DNA of 64,000 bases, taken from positions 2,630,501 through 2,694,500 of the forward strand of contig NZ_CP023747.1 of NCBI RefSeq assembly GCF_008704995.1, written 5' to 3'. Numbering within the stretch: the first letter of the stretch is position 1; each line of letters begins with the position of its first letter. The notes beneath the pieces were generated by a model. That model ran no database searches and had not been told where the DNA came from. It worked only from the letters and a program-made list of their open reading frames with translations. Positions 17,000 through 25,339 of this stretch are shown here, piece after piece. The position numbers and the translations under genes are program-made. This DNA comes from Streptomyces nodosus (GTDB lineage Bacteria; Actinomycetota; Actinomycetes; Streptomycetales; Streptomycetaceae).

Positions 17000-18250
17000 A
17001 TGAACCCTCCCCGTAGTAACAGCTCGCTCCCCAGGCCGGGCCGCTCGGCCTACGGCGTGGCGACGGCTGTGGTACTGCTGCTCATACCCGTCGTCGTACT
17101 GGCCGGCGGGGACGCAGTCCAGGCCTTCCTCGACTTCGGAGCGGGTGTGCTCTCGCTCGTCTCCCTCAGCTGCTCGGTGATCTGGGGACTGGTCGCCCAG
17201 GACCGGGTCCTCCTCAACATCCGCCAGCGGATCGTGGCCCAGGCCGTGCACCGGACCACAGCCGTCGCCTCGATCGCCTTCCTGCTGGTGCACATCACGG
17301 TCAAACTGGCCCTCGAGCACACCGTGCTGATCGCCGCGCTCGTCCCCTTCAGTCTTGGCCTCAGCGGCTCGGCCGGGCTCATCGGCCTCGGCTCGCTGGC
17401 CGCCCTGCTCATGATCTTCGTGGGTGTCACCGGCGCGCTGCGCAGCAACTTCGCCTCCCCCGCCCCCGTCGCGGCGCGCTGGCGGGCGATGCACATGCTG
17501 GCCTACCCGTCCTGGTGCGCCGCACTGGTCCACGGCCTGTTCGCCGGCCGCCCCGCCAAGCAGTTCTTCATGGTGTCGTACGAGCTGTGTCTGCTCGGCG
17601 TCATGGCGGCACTGATCCTGCGGGTGGCACCGCGCGTCATCAAGCGCCGGCTGGCCGACCGGGTCTTCGCGATCATCGGCCCCGGCGACCAGCCGGGACG
17701 TGACGAGCTCGACGCCAGCCGCGCCCGTAACGCGGAGGCCGCGGCGGCCATGGCCGGACTCGGAGCGCGCCCGGGGAGCCGTGGCGGCTACGACGACCGC
17801 CGGCCCCCGGGATCCTCCGCCTCGCCCTCATCGCCCTACGAGGCATCCCGGGCCGGCACCGGACCCGCGGAGTCCGGCCCCGGCTTCGCGGCCGCCTACC
17901 GGGCCACGGCACCGGCCTCCCCACGCCCCCAGGGCCCACCCGTCGACGGTCCGAACAGCACCTCGGGCAGCTGGCCGATCCCCTCGCCGCCGCCCGTGGG
18001 CGAGGCGCCCCCCTCGGCGTACGACCCCCTCCAGGACACCAGTCACTCCATCCCGGTCCAGGGCGATGCAGGACAGACCGGATACGGCGCGAGTGAGATG
18101 TACAACAGGGGTGAGACGAGCGCCTCCCCCGGGGCGTACACCTCGAACAACATGTACAACGGCGGTCCCGCGACGGAGACGATGCCCGGCGCCTACGGCA
18201 CGCCGGGGGCCGGCGAACCCTGGAACGCCCCTTCCGGAGGCTTTAAGTGA
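17000..18250 (+). CDS. Six-TM putative heme-b membrane protein with long disordered tail
   Basis: A 416-residue protein with six hydrophobic segments in its first 215 residues and a roughly 200-residue Pro/Ser/Gly-rich cytoplasmic tail. Histidines lie in helices 3 and 5 (HRTTAVASIAFLLVHITVK and MHMLAYPSWCAALVHG) in the spacing used for two b-hemes in the ferric-reductase/cytochrome b561-like group. That suggests trans-membrane electron transfer, but no NAD or FAD domain is present here. The next gene overlaps by four bases (GTGA) and supplies a NADH-type flavin/Fe-S module, so the two probably form one complex. The ATG at 17000 has GGAG nine bases upstream. Confidence 0.8.
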   Translation: MNPPRSNSSLPRPGRSAYGVATAVVLLLIPVVVLAGGDAVQAFLDFGAGVLSLVSLSCSVIWGLVAQDRVLLNIRQRIVAQAVHRTTAVASIAFLLVHITVKLALEHTVLIAALVPFSLGLSGSAGLIGLGSLAALLMIFVGVTGALRSNFASPAPVAARWRAMHMLAYPSWCAALVHGLFAGRPAKQFFMVSYELCLLGVMAALILRVAPRVIKRRLADRVFAIIGPGDQPGRDELDASRARNAEAAAAMAGLGARPGSRGGYDDRRPPGSSASPSSPYEASRAGTGPAESGPGFAAAYRATAPASPRPQGPPVDGPNSTSGSWPIPSPPPVGEAPPSAYDPLQDTSHSIPVQGDAGQTGYGASEMYNRGETSASPGAYTSNNMYNGGPATETMPGAYGTPGAGEPWNAPSGGFK

Positions 18251-19860
18251 ACGAGGCCCTGCCCGACGTCCCGGAGGTCCGGGTGGTCGGGCTTCCACAG
18301 CTCACCTCGGGCTTCGACCTTGTCGAGAGACTCGATCTGTCCATGCACCTCAAGGTGCACGGCCCGCTCGAGGCGGTGGGCGGGGAACAGCTCGCCCAGC
18401 TGTCCGAGCAGATCTCGCTGAAGGGGCGCGGAGGTGCCGGCTTCCCCTTCCACAAGAAGTTGCGGTCGGTCGCCGAGGCGGCGATCCGCCGGGGCGTGCG
18501 GCCGGTGGTCGTCGTCAACGGAAGCGAGGACGAGCCCGCCTGCCGCAAGGACACGGTGCTGATCAACCGTGCCCCGCACCTCATCCTGGACGGAGCCCTG
18601 CTGGTCGCCGAGGCCCTCGGCGCGCGGACGCTGGTGATCGGCGTGACCCGGGCCTCCACCGAGCAGTCGATGGAGCAGGCGCTGGCCGAGCGCGGCCTGA
18701 GCGACCGGCGCGGCGCCCCGCTGCGCGCGCGGGTGCAGCGCAACCCGGTCCGCATGGTCACCGGCGCCGCCGCGTCACTGGTCCGGTCCATCGACGGCGG
18801 TCCGCCCATCCCCCCGGGCCGCAAGACCAGTGCCTCGCAGAACGGCGTCGGGGGCGCCCCCACCCTGCTGTCGAACGCGGAGACCTTCGCCCAGCTGGCG
18901 ATCGCGGCCCGGATCGGCCCCGAGCGCTACCGCAACACCGGTCTGTACGACGAGCCCGGCACGGTCATGCTCACCGTCTCCGGCGCGGTCAGCCGCCCCA
19001 TGGTGGTCGAGGTCCCCACGGGGGTGCCGCTGCGCTACGTGCTTCAGCTGGCCGGCGCCCCGCCGGTTCCGCAGGGCGTGCTGACCGGCGGCTATCACGG
19101 CAAGTGGATCGACGCGGCGACGGTCGACACGGCGGTCGTCTCGCGCAACTCCCTGGACGCCGTCGGCGGCGCCCTCGGCGCCGGCGCGATCCTGCCCATC
19201 AGCCAGGAGACCTGCCCGCTGGGCGAGTCCTTGCAGGTGGCCAAGTGGCTGGCCGAGGAGAGCGCCGGCCAGTGCGGCCCCTGCTACCTCGGTCTGCCGG
19301 CCGCGGCCCGGGGCCTGGAGGACATCATCAACGGCGGTGGCCCCGCCGCCCTGGAGGCCCTCAAGCAGGTCGCCAAGGGCGTGAAGCGGCGCGGTGCGTG
19401 CTCGCACCCGGACGGCTCGGCGATGTTCCTGGAATCCACCGTCAAGGCCTTCACCGACGATCTGGCCGCCCATGTCCTGGGCACCGGCTGCGGCAGGCCC
19501 GTGGAGGGCGTGCTGCCGCTCTTCGAGGGCGGACGGGCGCCCACGGGCATCCCGGGCGGCGGGAACGAGCCCGAGGCCGGTGCCAGCCGACAGAAGATCT
19601 TCGTCGACTGGACGCTGTGCCGGGGCCACGGCCTGTGCGCGGACATCCTCCCCGAGGTCTTCGAGCTAGGCGCGGACGGCTTCCCGACGGTCGCCCAGGC
19701 GAAGGTGCCCCAGTACGCCGAGGCGAAGGCGCTGCGGGCCGTACGCCGCTGCCCGGCGCTGGCGCTGCGGATCGAGGAGGACTCCCGGTCCGGCGGGTCG
19801 GGGCGCAACAATCTGCCCGTGCTGTCCCAGGGGCGCGGGCGCCGGGCCCTCGGCCGCTGA
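18247..19860 (+). CDS. NuoF-like FMN/SLBB protein fused to a 3Fe-4S ferredoxin
   Basis: A 537-residue cytosolic electron carrier. An NADH/FMN-binding NuoF-like domain comes first (GRGGAGFP at 60-67, NGSEDEPAC), then an SLBB domain (about 240-290), then the NuoF iron-sulfur region with GQCGPC at 341-346 and RGACSHPDG at 383-390. The C-terminal ferredoxin (about 450-515) has Cys458, Cys464 and Cys502 with His461 at the usual second-ligand place, the pattern of 3Fe-4S ferredoxins in Streptomyces. The first Cys of the NuoF CxxCxxC motif is Ala340; Cys323 may replace it. GGAGG precedes the GTG start, which overlaps the membrane partner's stop. It likely feeds electrons from NAD(P)H to that partner. 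Confidence 0.85.
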   Translation: MNEALPDVPEVRVVGLPQLTSGFDLVERLDLSMHLKVHGPLEAVGGEQLAQLSEQISLKGRGGAGFPFHKKLRSVAEAAIRRGVRPVVVVNGSEDEPACRKDTVLINRAPHLILDGALLVAEALGARTLVIGVTRASTEQSMEQALAERGLSDRRGAPLRARVQRNPVRMVTGAAASLVRSIDGGPPIPPGRKTSASQNGVGGAPTLLSNAETFAQLAIAARIGPERYRNTGLYDEPGTVMLTVSGAVSRPMVVEVPTGVPLRYVLQLAGAPPVPQGVLTGGYHGKWIDAATVDTAVVSRNSLDAVGGALGAGAILPISQETCPLGESLQVAKWLAEESAGQCGPCYLGLPAAARGLEDIINGGGPAALEALKQVAKGVKRRGACSHPDGSAMFLESTVKAFTDDLAAHVLGTGCGRPVEGVLPLFEGGRAPTGIPGGGNEPEAGASRQKIFVDWTLCRGHGLCADILPEVFELGADGFPTVAQAKVPQYAEAKALRAVRRCPALALRIEEDSRSGGSGRNNLPVLSQGRGRRALGR

Positions 19861-19964
19861 CGCACAGGTCGTCGGGCCGTCCGGAGCGGGTCGCCCCGCT
19901 CGGGGCGGCCCGCCGCGGCCGCGCCGTTCTCCCCGCACGGGTCGCTCATCGCCCGTCATACGCC

Positions 19965-19998
19965 GAAGGCGGTCCATCCTCTGGGATGGACCGCCTTC
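19965..19998. terminator. Strong hairpin terminator between redox module and tRNA-Ala
   Basis: A 14-bp perfect stem (GAAGGCGGTCCATC at 19965-19978 with 19985-19998) and 6-base loop stands between the rightward redox operon and the leftward tRNA, so it can serve both. Confidence 0.8.
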
Positions 19999-20006
19999 AA
20001 ATCCTG

Positions 20007-20079
20007 TGGAGCTAAGGAGAATTGAACTCCTGACCTCCTGCATGCCATGCAGGCGCTCTACCAACTGAGCTATAGCCCC
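20007..20079 (-). tRNA. tRNA-Ala (GGC), copy 1
   Basis: A 73-nt cloverleaf beginning GGGGCTATAGCTCAGTTGG and ending TTAGCTCCA. The anticodon loop ATGGCAT gives anticodon GGC. The acceptor stem carries the G3:U70 pair that identifies tRNA-Ala. The CCA end is not encoded. It is identical to the copy at 21081-21153. Confidence 0.97.
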
Positions 20080-20293
20080 TCGCGGCCATGCGGCCGGGCC
20101 GCATGTCTTTAGTGTCGCCCGGTTTCCCCGGCGGCGACGCCAACATTACACGGTCCACCGGGTGGAACACCAAATCGTTTCCGTTCCCCGCGGACACGGT
20201 CCCGGCATCGGCCTCCACCGGCTCCGGTCTCGGCTCCGGCGCCTGTTGCGGCGCGCACTTCGTGGGGCCCGCGGGCGGGCGCGGTCCGGGCCG

Positions 20294-20527
20294 TCAGGCC
20301 GTGACGAACGAATAGAAGCGTTTGAGGGTGCAGTGCTCGTCGAGCAGCCGGCCGTAGATCGGCTCGCCCTCCAGCTCCCGATAGGTCTCGATCGGATCGC
20401 CCGTTATGATCAGAGCTCGGGCGCATTCCTCGCACCAGTACTGATAGTCCGGATTGGCCGGTTCCATGTCCCGGACGATCGGCGTGCCACTGCCGCACCA
20501 GTCGCACTTCCGCCTGTGGGCACCCAT
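20294..20527 (-). CDS. Small Cys-rich zinc-ribbon-like protein
   Basis: A 77-residue protein with two CxxC pairs (KCDWCGSG and WCEECARA) about 20 residues apart, the layout of a zinc ribbon or treble-clef knuckle, followed by ITGDPIETYRELEGEPIYGRLLDEHCTLKRFYSF. I do not recognise a family. The ATG is three bases after the stop of the upstream 57-residue gene, and GGAGC lies inside that gene's last codons, so the pair is probably translationally coupled. It may bind nucleic acid or a protein partner; nothing in the sequence decides this. Confidence 0.75.
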   Translation of the reverse strand: MGAHRRKCDWCGSGTPIVRDMEPANPDYQYWCEECARALIITGDPIETYRELEGEPIYGRLLDEHCTLKRFYSFVTA

Positions 20528-20530
20528 CGA

Positions 20531-20704
20531 TCAGCTCCAGCTGTGGCCGCAGGCCGTGCACACGTAGGAGACGCCTCCGTTGTCACCGAGGACCTGGGCG
20601 ACATGGGAGGAGCCGCAGGAAGGGCAGTCCAGGAGGGTGGCTGTCCGGCGTGGGACCCCCGCCGAAAGAAGATCGTGGACCTTCCCGCGGATGCTCGCAG
20701 GCAT
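20531..20704 (-). CDS. 57-residue zinc-ribbon miniprotein
   Basis: Starts MPASIRGKVHDLLSAGV and contains CPSCGSSHVAQVL and CTACGHSW, a textbook rubredoxin-type zinc ribbon of two CPxCG knuckles. An excellent ribosome-binding site (GGGAGGGAG) sits about five bases before the ATG at 20704. The N-terminal basic helix (IRGKVHDLLSAGVPRRTATLL) could contact nucleic acid. It is the first gene of a two-gene unit lying between two identical tRNA-Ala genes. Function unknown. Confidence 0.8.
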   Translation of the reverse strand: MPASIRGKVHDLLSAGVPRRTATLLDCPSCGSSHVAQVLGDNGGVSYVCTACGHSWS

Positions 20705-21080
20705 CGCTACTCCCTCCCGTCGGACCGCGCCCCCTTCCGGCCGTTTGATTCTGCCACGGCCGGACCGACACGGTCAGCGACGCCTTGGTACCAGTCCGGA
20801 CACGGCGCTCGACGTGGCCGTCACGTACGGCGCGTACGGCACACGAGGGGCGCTTCCGTAGGGATATACGCCCCCGAGACCCAAACGACTCAAGCCGGTT
20901 CGGGAAATGCCTCGCCCGTCATGGCGGGGCGACCCGGGGCCCGGGAGAAACGGCTGTGACCGGCAGAGAGAGGGCCGGGAAAATGCGGAGTGCGCCGCAT
21001 ATGAATGAATCCCGCCTCGGAGAGACGGGATTCGCGACTTCGGCGACTCGGAAGTGCCGATGTGTCGGTGTTTCGATGTG
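20705..21080. other. Intergenic region between tRNA-Ala copy 2 and the miniprotein genes
   Basis: I find no convincing gene in these 376 bases. It holds a hairpin at 21007-21033 just downstream of the second tRNA and should hold the promoter of the miniprotein pair near its left end. Confidence 0.6.
21007..21033 (-). terminator. Hairpin downstream of tRNA-Ala copy 2
   Basis: An 8-bp perfect stem (GAATCCCG at 21007-21014 with CGGGATTC at 21026-21033) with an 11-base loop, 48 bases after the tRNA 3' end. Confidence 0.5.
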
Positions 21081-21153
21081 TGGAGCTAAGGAGAATTGAA
21101 CTCCTGACCTCCTGCATGCCATGCAGGCGCTCTACCAACTGAGCTATAGCCCC
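21081..21153 (-). tRNA. tRNA-Ala (GGC), copy 2
   Basis: Identical over all 73 bases to the copy at 20007-20079, with anticodon GGC, a G3:U70 acceptor pair and no encoded CCA. It is oriented leftward, upstream of the two zinc-ribbon miniprotein genes. Confidence 0.97.
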
Positions 21154-21275
21154 TTGTGCCACGCGGTGGAACCGCGTGTCCTGCTTCGTCCCGCTCGGCG
21201 GGGCGAACAAGAAGAACTTTAGCCTGCGACCTGCCGGAAAGTGAAATCCGGGCCCCGGTGCGGGGTGAGGAGGCG

Positions 21276-21944
21276 TCAGTCGTCGTCGCCGAGGACCGGC
21301 TCCGGCAGTGTGCCCGCGTTGTGCTCCAGGAGACGCCAGCCGCGGACGCCCTCACCGAGCACGGACCAGGAGCAGTTGGAGAGTCCGCCGAGGCTCTCCC
21401 AGTGACGGGCCTCCAGGCCGATCAGCCGCCCGATGGTGGTACGGATCGTGCCGCCGTGGCTGACCACCACGAGGGTGCCGTCCACGGGGAGCTTCTCGGC
21501 GTGCCGCAGCACCACGGGGGCGGCGCGGTCGGCGACCTCGGTCTCCAGTTCGCCGCCGCCGCGGCGGACCGGCTCGCCGCGTTTCCAGGCGGCGTACTCC
21601 TCGCCGTACCTGGCGATGATCTCCTCATGGGTGAGCCCCTGCCAGACCCCCGCGTAGGTCTCGCGCAGACCCTCGTCGTGGGTGACCACGAGGCCGGTGA
21701 GGGCGGCCAGCTCGGCGGCGGTGGCGGCGGCGCGCCTGAGGTCGGAGGCGACGATGGTGTCCGGCCGGAGGGAGGCGAGCAGACGGGCGGAGCGGCGGGC
21801 CTGGCCCACGCCCGTCTCGGTGAGTTCGACGTCCGTGGAGCCCTGGAAGCGGCGCTCCAGGTTCCAGGACGTCTGGCCGTGCCGCCACAGGACGAGGCGG
21901 CGGCCCCGGCCCTTCCTCCCCGTGTCGGTGGCCGTGGAGGTCAC
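21276..21944 (-). CDS. Histidine phosphatase family protein (phosphoglycerate-mutase-like)
   Basis: A 222-residue branch-1 histidine phosphatase. The catalytic motif is LWRHGQTSWN near residue 20, followed by SDLRRAAATAAEL, the Glu in LRETYAGVWQGLTHEEI, and the second histidine in VVVSHGGTIRTTIG. Lack of the mutase insert suggests a phosphatase rather than true phosphoglycerate mutase; glucosyl-3-phosphoglycerate phosphatase is one possibility from related actinobacterial proteins. Its GTG start overlaps the rsfS stop (GTGA), so it is the second gene of that operon. Confidence 0.9.
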   Translation of the reverse strand: MTSTATDTGRKGRGRRLVLWRHGQTSWNLERRFQGSTDVELTETGVGQARRSARLLASLRPDTIVASDLRRAAATAAELAALTGLVVTHDEGLRETYAGVWQGLTHEEIIARYGEEYAAWKRGEPVRRGGGELETEVADRAAPVVLRHAEKLPVDGTLVVVSHGGTIRTTIGRLIGLEARHWESLGGLSNCSWSVLGEGVRGWRLLEHNAGTLPEPVLGDDD

Positions 21945-22399
21945 CGCAGTTCCCCGCCCGGGCCGGCGTCCAGCTCGGCGGCCTCCTCGGCGGCCCGCAT
22001 CCGGGCGTGCTCCGCGGCCTTGCCCCGGCTGGCCTTGGCGTCGGCGGGCAGCTCCAGTTCGGGGCAGTCCTTCCACAGCCGCTCCAGGGCGTAGAAGACG
22101 CGCTCCTCGCTGTGCTGGACATGCACCACGATGTCGACGTAGTCCAGCAGCACCCAGCGGGCCTCGCGGTCGCCCTCGCGGCGGACCGGCTTGGCGTCGA
22201 GTTCCTTGTTCAGCCGCTCCTCGATCTCGTCGACGATCGACTTGACCTGGCGGTCGTTGGGCGCGGAGGCCAGCAGGAAGGCATCCGTGATCGACAGCAC
22301 ATCGCTGACGTCATACGCGATGATGTCGTGCGCGAGCTTGTCGGCGGCCGCCTGAGCGGCGGTGTTGATGAGCTGGAGAGAGCGGTCCGTTGCGGTCAC
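21941..22399 (-). CDS. rsfS: Ribosome silencing factor RsfS (Iojap family)
   Basis: Binds ribosomal protein L14 and blocks 30S-50S joining when nutrients are short. The 152-residue protein has the family's conserved core: ITDAFLLASAPNDRQVKSIVDEIEE and WVLLDYVDIVVHVQHSEERVFYALERLW. A C-terminal extension of about 35 residues rich in Ala, Glu and Arg is longer than in E. coli RsfS. The GTG at 22399 has GGAAAG about seven bases upstream. It is coupled to the phosphatase gene by a 4-bp overlap. Confidence 0.95.
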   Translation of the reverse strand: MTATDRSLQLINTAAQAAADKLAHDIIAYDVSDVLSITDAFLLASAPNDRQVKSIVDEIEERLNKELDAKPVRREGDREARWVLLDYVDIVVHVQHSEERVFYALERLWKDCPELELPADAKASRGKAAEHARMRAAEEAAELDAGPGGELR

Positions 22400-22483
22400 T
22401 ACAAGGCTTTCCGTCGGCGGTCGTGTCACCTCAAGGGTCTCACGGACCGCCGACGGCACCCCACGGGATAAACGGATCACGCG

Positions 22484-22506
22484 CGGGGGCCCGGGCGGGG
22501 CCCCCG
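22484..22506 (-). terminator. Terminator between LCP gene and rsfS
   Basis: A 9-bp perfect stem (CGGGGGCCC at 22484-22492 with GGGCCCCCG at 22498-22506) and 5-base loop follow the LCP gene stop by about 11 bases, separating it from the rsfS operon. Confidence 0.7.
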
Positions 22507-22517
22507 GTCACGACCGG

Positions 22518-24320
22518 TCAGGACGATGTCTTGTAGTCCTGTCCGAGGACGACCGAGACGGTGGCGTTGGTCAGGGCCTTGCCCTTCTTCACGGCCGTGG
22601 TGGGCAGGTCCAGGGTCTTGGCGACCTCGATCGCGTTCTCCTTGTCGCTGTCCTCGGCGTAGATGACCTCGGATGTGAACAGGGCACCAGTGGAGCCGGC
22701 GTCGATGTAGGTGTAGCCGCCGTTGACGAGGACGACGCGGGCCTTCTCCGCGGCCTCCTTGGAGCCGGTGGCGTTCTTGATGCCGACCCGGACGGCGTCC
22801 CCGGCCTCCGGGGCCTTCACCGTGCCGCCGAGCAGCTTCTTCACCACGGTGTCGGTGGCCTGCTCACCGATGGTGCCGTCGGTCTCGACCGGCAGCAGTT
22901 CGGTGGTGTAGGCGCCCTCCTTGGCGTGGTCGGCGAGCTTGGCGAGGAAGACTCCGAGGTCCTTGTCGGTCAGCGGGGGGTCGAGGATCTGGGCCAGCGT
23001 CTGCACGGTGACCGTGGCGGCCTGCGGGTCCGAGGACAGCTTGCGCAGCACGCCCTGGAGCACCTGGCCGAACCGCTCCAGCTGGGCGTCCGGGGACTCC
23101 TCGGCGGCGCGGTAGGTGGCGTACGCGACGGCCATCTTGCCGCTGAGGGTCTGGTCCTTCCCCTGATGCACGAGGGGGGCGCTGTCCTTCTTCTTGGCCG
23201 CGGGGTCGGGTACATCGGTGTCGGTGGTGACCTCGATGTTGCCGACCAGCTCCACGAGGTTGGAGAGGTAGGGGGTGTCGAGACGCCAGGTGCCCTCGAT
23301 CTTGGTGCCCAGAACGGAGTCGATGGCTTCACCGGTGTCGGAGGAGCCGTCGTCGGAGACCGACTTGGCAAGGGTGGTCGCGGTGCCGTCGTCGGAGTTC
23401 AGGGCGAGGGAGTTGGGCACCAGGACGGTGGCGCCCCGCTTGGTGGTGGTGTTGTCGACGAGCAGCGCGGTCGAGGTGCCGCCGCCCTTGGTGTTGTGCA
23501 GATGGACGACGATGACATCGCGGTTCTGGGCGCCCGCGGTCGTCGTGCCGGTGGTCCCGCCGCCGTCCGAGGTGCCGGGCAGTTTGCCCGCGAACCAGAG
23601 GTAGCCGACGCCGCCCACGGCCACCAGGGCGAGGACCACGGCGAGGGCGATGACCCGGCTGCGGGCACGGCGCTTGGCCTCCTCGCGGCGCTCGGTGCGG
23701 TTCTCGGTGAACGTCAGCCAGTCGATGACGTCCTCGGAGTCGCCGTCGGGCTCCTCGACGAAGGCGAACTGCTCGGTGCGGTAGTCGCGTTCCTCGTGCG
23801 GCTCCCCCTCCGGGGAGGTGTCGCCCGGCCCGCCGGTGTCCTCGCCGGTGAAGACGGCGGGGCCGTTGGTGCGCCCCGGGCCGTTGCCGCCGGGAGCGTG
23901 GTCCGCCGGTCGCGCCTGCTGCGGGATATGGGCCGTCTGCTCCGCAACACGCTGCTGGGGCCCGGTCGTTGCGGTCTGCCCGTAGGGGTCGTAGCCACCG
24001 GTGCCGGCGGCTCCGTACGGGTCGTAGGGGTCGTAGGAGGTGACGGACGGCTGGGTGCCGGTGTGATGCGGCTCCGGCGGCTGCTGGCCCCCGGAGCCGT
24101 TCCCGTACGAGTCGTAGCCGTAGCCCTGGTGTTGCTGCTGGTTCTGCTGGTGTTGCTGCTGGTTCTGCTGGTACTGCTGCTGGTTCTGCGTGCCGTACGG
24201 GTCGTAGCCCTGCGGGGTCTGCTGCGCGGGCGCCTGCCGGTAGACCGGCTGTCCGAACTCGTCGTAGCCGACCAGCTCGTAAGGATCGCCGCCCGCGTAT
24301 CCGTCGTATCGGTCGTTCAC
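22518..24320 (-). CDS. LCP (LytR-CpsA-Psr) family protein with LytR C-terminal domain
   Basis: LCP enzymes attach glycopolymers such as teichoic acids to peptidoglycan from lipid-linked precursors outside the membrane. The 600-residue protein has a roughly 215-residue cytoplasmic N-terminus rich in Gln, Asn, Tyr and Gly (with QNQQQYQQNQQQH repeats), one TM helix (VIALAVVLALVAVGGVGYLWFAG), an LCP-like domain (VIVVHLHNTKGGGTSTALLV onward), and a LytR_C domain (VRVGIKNATGSKEAAEKA). Several strongly conserved LCP arginines are hard to place, so catalytic ability is uncertain. The GTG at 24320 has AGGGG six bases upstream. It follows nadD closely. In S. coelicolor a protein at this position has, as I recall, been tied to spore-wall glycopolymers. 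Confidence 0.85.
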   Translation of the reverse strand: MNDRYDGYAGGDPYELVGYDEFGQPVYRQAPAQQTPQGYDPYGTQNQQQYQQNQQQHQQNQQQHQGYGYDSYGNGSGGQQPPEPHHTGTQPSVTSYDPYDPYGAAGTGGYDPYGQTATTGPQQRVAEQTAHIPQQARPADHAPGGNGPGRTNGPAVFTGEDTGGPGDTSPEGEPHEERDYRTEQFAFVEEPDGDSEDVIDWLTFTENRTERREEAKRRARSRVIALAVVLALVAVGGVGYLWFAGKLPGTSDGGGTTGTTTAGAQNRDVIVVHLHNTKGGGTSTALLVDNTTTKRGATVLVPNSLALNSDDGTATTLAKSVSDDGSSDTGEAIDSVLGTKIEGTWRLDTPYLSNLVELVGNIEVTTDTDVPDPAAKKKDSAPLVHQGKDQTLSGKMAVAYATYRAAEESPDAQLERFGQVLQGVLRKLSSDPQAATVTVQTLAQILDPPLTDKDLGVFLAKLADHAKEGAYTTELLPVETDGTIGEQATDTVVKKLLGGTVKAPEAGDAVRVGIKNATGSKEAAEKARVVLVNGGYTYIDAGSTGALFTSEVIYAEDSDKENAIEVAKTLDLPTTAVKKGKALTNATVSVVLGQDYKTSS

Positions 24321-24336
24321 CGGTACCCCTCTCGGC

Positions 24337-24984
24337 TCACTCGCCGCGGTACAGCTGCCGTTTGTCGATGTAGCGCACCACGCCGTCCGGCACCAGGTAC
24401 CAGACGGGTTCGCCCTTGGCGACTCTCGCACGGCAGTCTGTGGACGAGATGGCGAGAGCGGGAACCTCCACCAGCGAGACTCCTCCCTCGGGGAGTCCCG
24501 GGTCGGTCAGCGTGTGACCGGGGCGGGTGACTCCGATGAAGTGTGCCAGGGAGAACAACTCGTCGGTGTGGCGCCAGGTCAGGATCTGGCCCAGCGCATC
24601 GGCGCCCGTGATGAAGAAGAGGTCGGTGTCCGGGTTGAGGGCCTTCAGATCACGCAGGGTGTCCGTGGTGTAGGTGGGGCCCCCGCGGTCGATGTCGATG
24701 CGGCTGACCGAGAACTGGGGGTTCTCGGCGGTGGCGATGACCGTCATCAGATAGCGGTCCTCGGCCGGGGCGACCTTGCGGTCGGTCTTCTGCCAGGGCT
24801 GCCCGGTGGGCACGAAGACCACCTCGTCGAGGTGGAACTGCGCGGCGACCTCACTGGCCGCGACGAGGTGCCCGTGGTGGATCGGGTCAAACGTTCCGCC
24901 CATCACGCCGAGGCGGCGTTTGCCCGGGTTCGACGGCCCGTATCCGGGGCCGGGTCCCGGGCCCTTCGCCGGACCGGTGGGCAT
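24337..24984 (-). CDS. nadD: Nicotinate-nucleotide adenylyltransferase
   Basis: Adenylates nicotinate mononucleotide to deamido-NAD in NAD synthesis. The 215-residue protein has the nucleotidyltransferase motif [12 protein letters not shown] and the [13 protein letters not shown] motif near the C-terminus. A Gly/Pro-rich N-terminal tail of about 20 residues precedes the core. I chose the ATG at 24984 because GGGAGAG lies six bases upstream; an ATG five codons further out lacks a clear site. It is followed closely by the LCP gene and then rsfS, the usual actinobacterial nadD-rsfS neighbourhood. Confidence 0.95.
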   Translation of the reverse strand: MPTGPAKGPGPGPGYGPSNPGKRRLGVMGGTFDPIHHGHLVAASEVAAQFHLDEVVFVPTGQPWQKTDRKVAPAEDRYLMTVIATAENPQFSVSRIDIDRGGPTYTTDTLRDLKALNPDTDLFFITGADALGQILTWRHTDELFSLAHFIGVTRPGHTLTDPGLPEGGVSLVEVPALAISSTDCRARVAKGEPVWYLVPDGVVRYIDKRQLYRGE

Positions 24985-25081
24985 GTGCTGCTCTCCCATG
25001 CGTGCAGACCCTACCGGCCCGGCCGCCCGACGCCCGCCGCGAGGCCCCCGTGAGCGGCCCGGACCAGGGAGTTCGCCGGGA

Positions 25082-25231
25082 TCAGCGGTCGCGGTTGAAG
25101 CGCGTGGTGATCCACAGCAGCAGAAGAAGGATGACGAAGGCGGACCCACCCGTCACAAAGGGACTGAGGCTGGCGTGGCCTTCGCCCTCGGCGAGGGTGA
25201 ACAACTGGGCAGCGGGGCTGTGGAAGCTCAT
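25082..25231 (-). CDS. 49-residue single-TM miniprotein
   Basis: Starts [19 protein letters not shown] and has one TM helix ([18 protein letters not shown]) near the C-terminus followed by NRDR. The ribosome-binding site is weak (GAAG next to the ATG). Coding bias and the clear TM/positive-inside pattern support it as a real gene. It lies upstream of nadD on the same strand and downstream of a second single-TM miniprotein. Function unknown. Confidence 0.7.
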   Translation of the reverse strand: MSFHSPAAQLFTLAEGEGHASLSPFVTGGSAFVILLLLLWITTRFNRDR

Positions 25232-25339
25232 CTTCGGCTGAACCTATCCGGTGTGGGCGGGATAAAGACCTTGCCTCATCGTAAGCGGACGCCTCCGGGG
25301 CGCAGCGGTCGCCCTGGTGGTCGGCGTCGTCGAGAGCGG

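Noticed and set aside
20785..21099. 104-residue plus-strand frame between the miniprotein genes and tRNA-Ala
   Set aside because: Runs antisense into the tRNA gene, has no ribosome-binding site and no recognisable protein features.
22518..24320. LCP gene as part of the rsfS operon
   Set aside because: A perfect 9-bp hairpin at 22484-22506 stands between the LCP stop and the rsfS start, so separate transcription is more likely.
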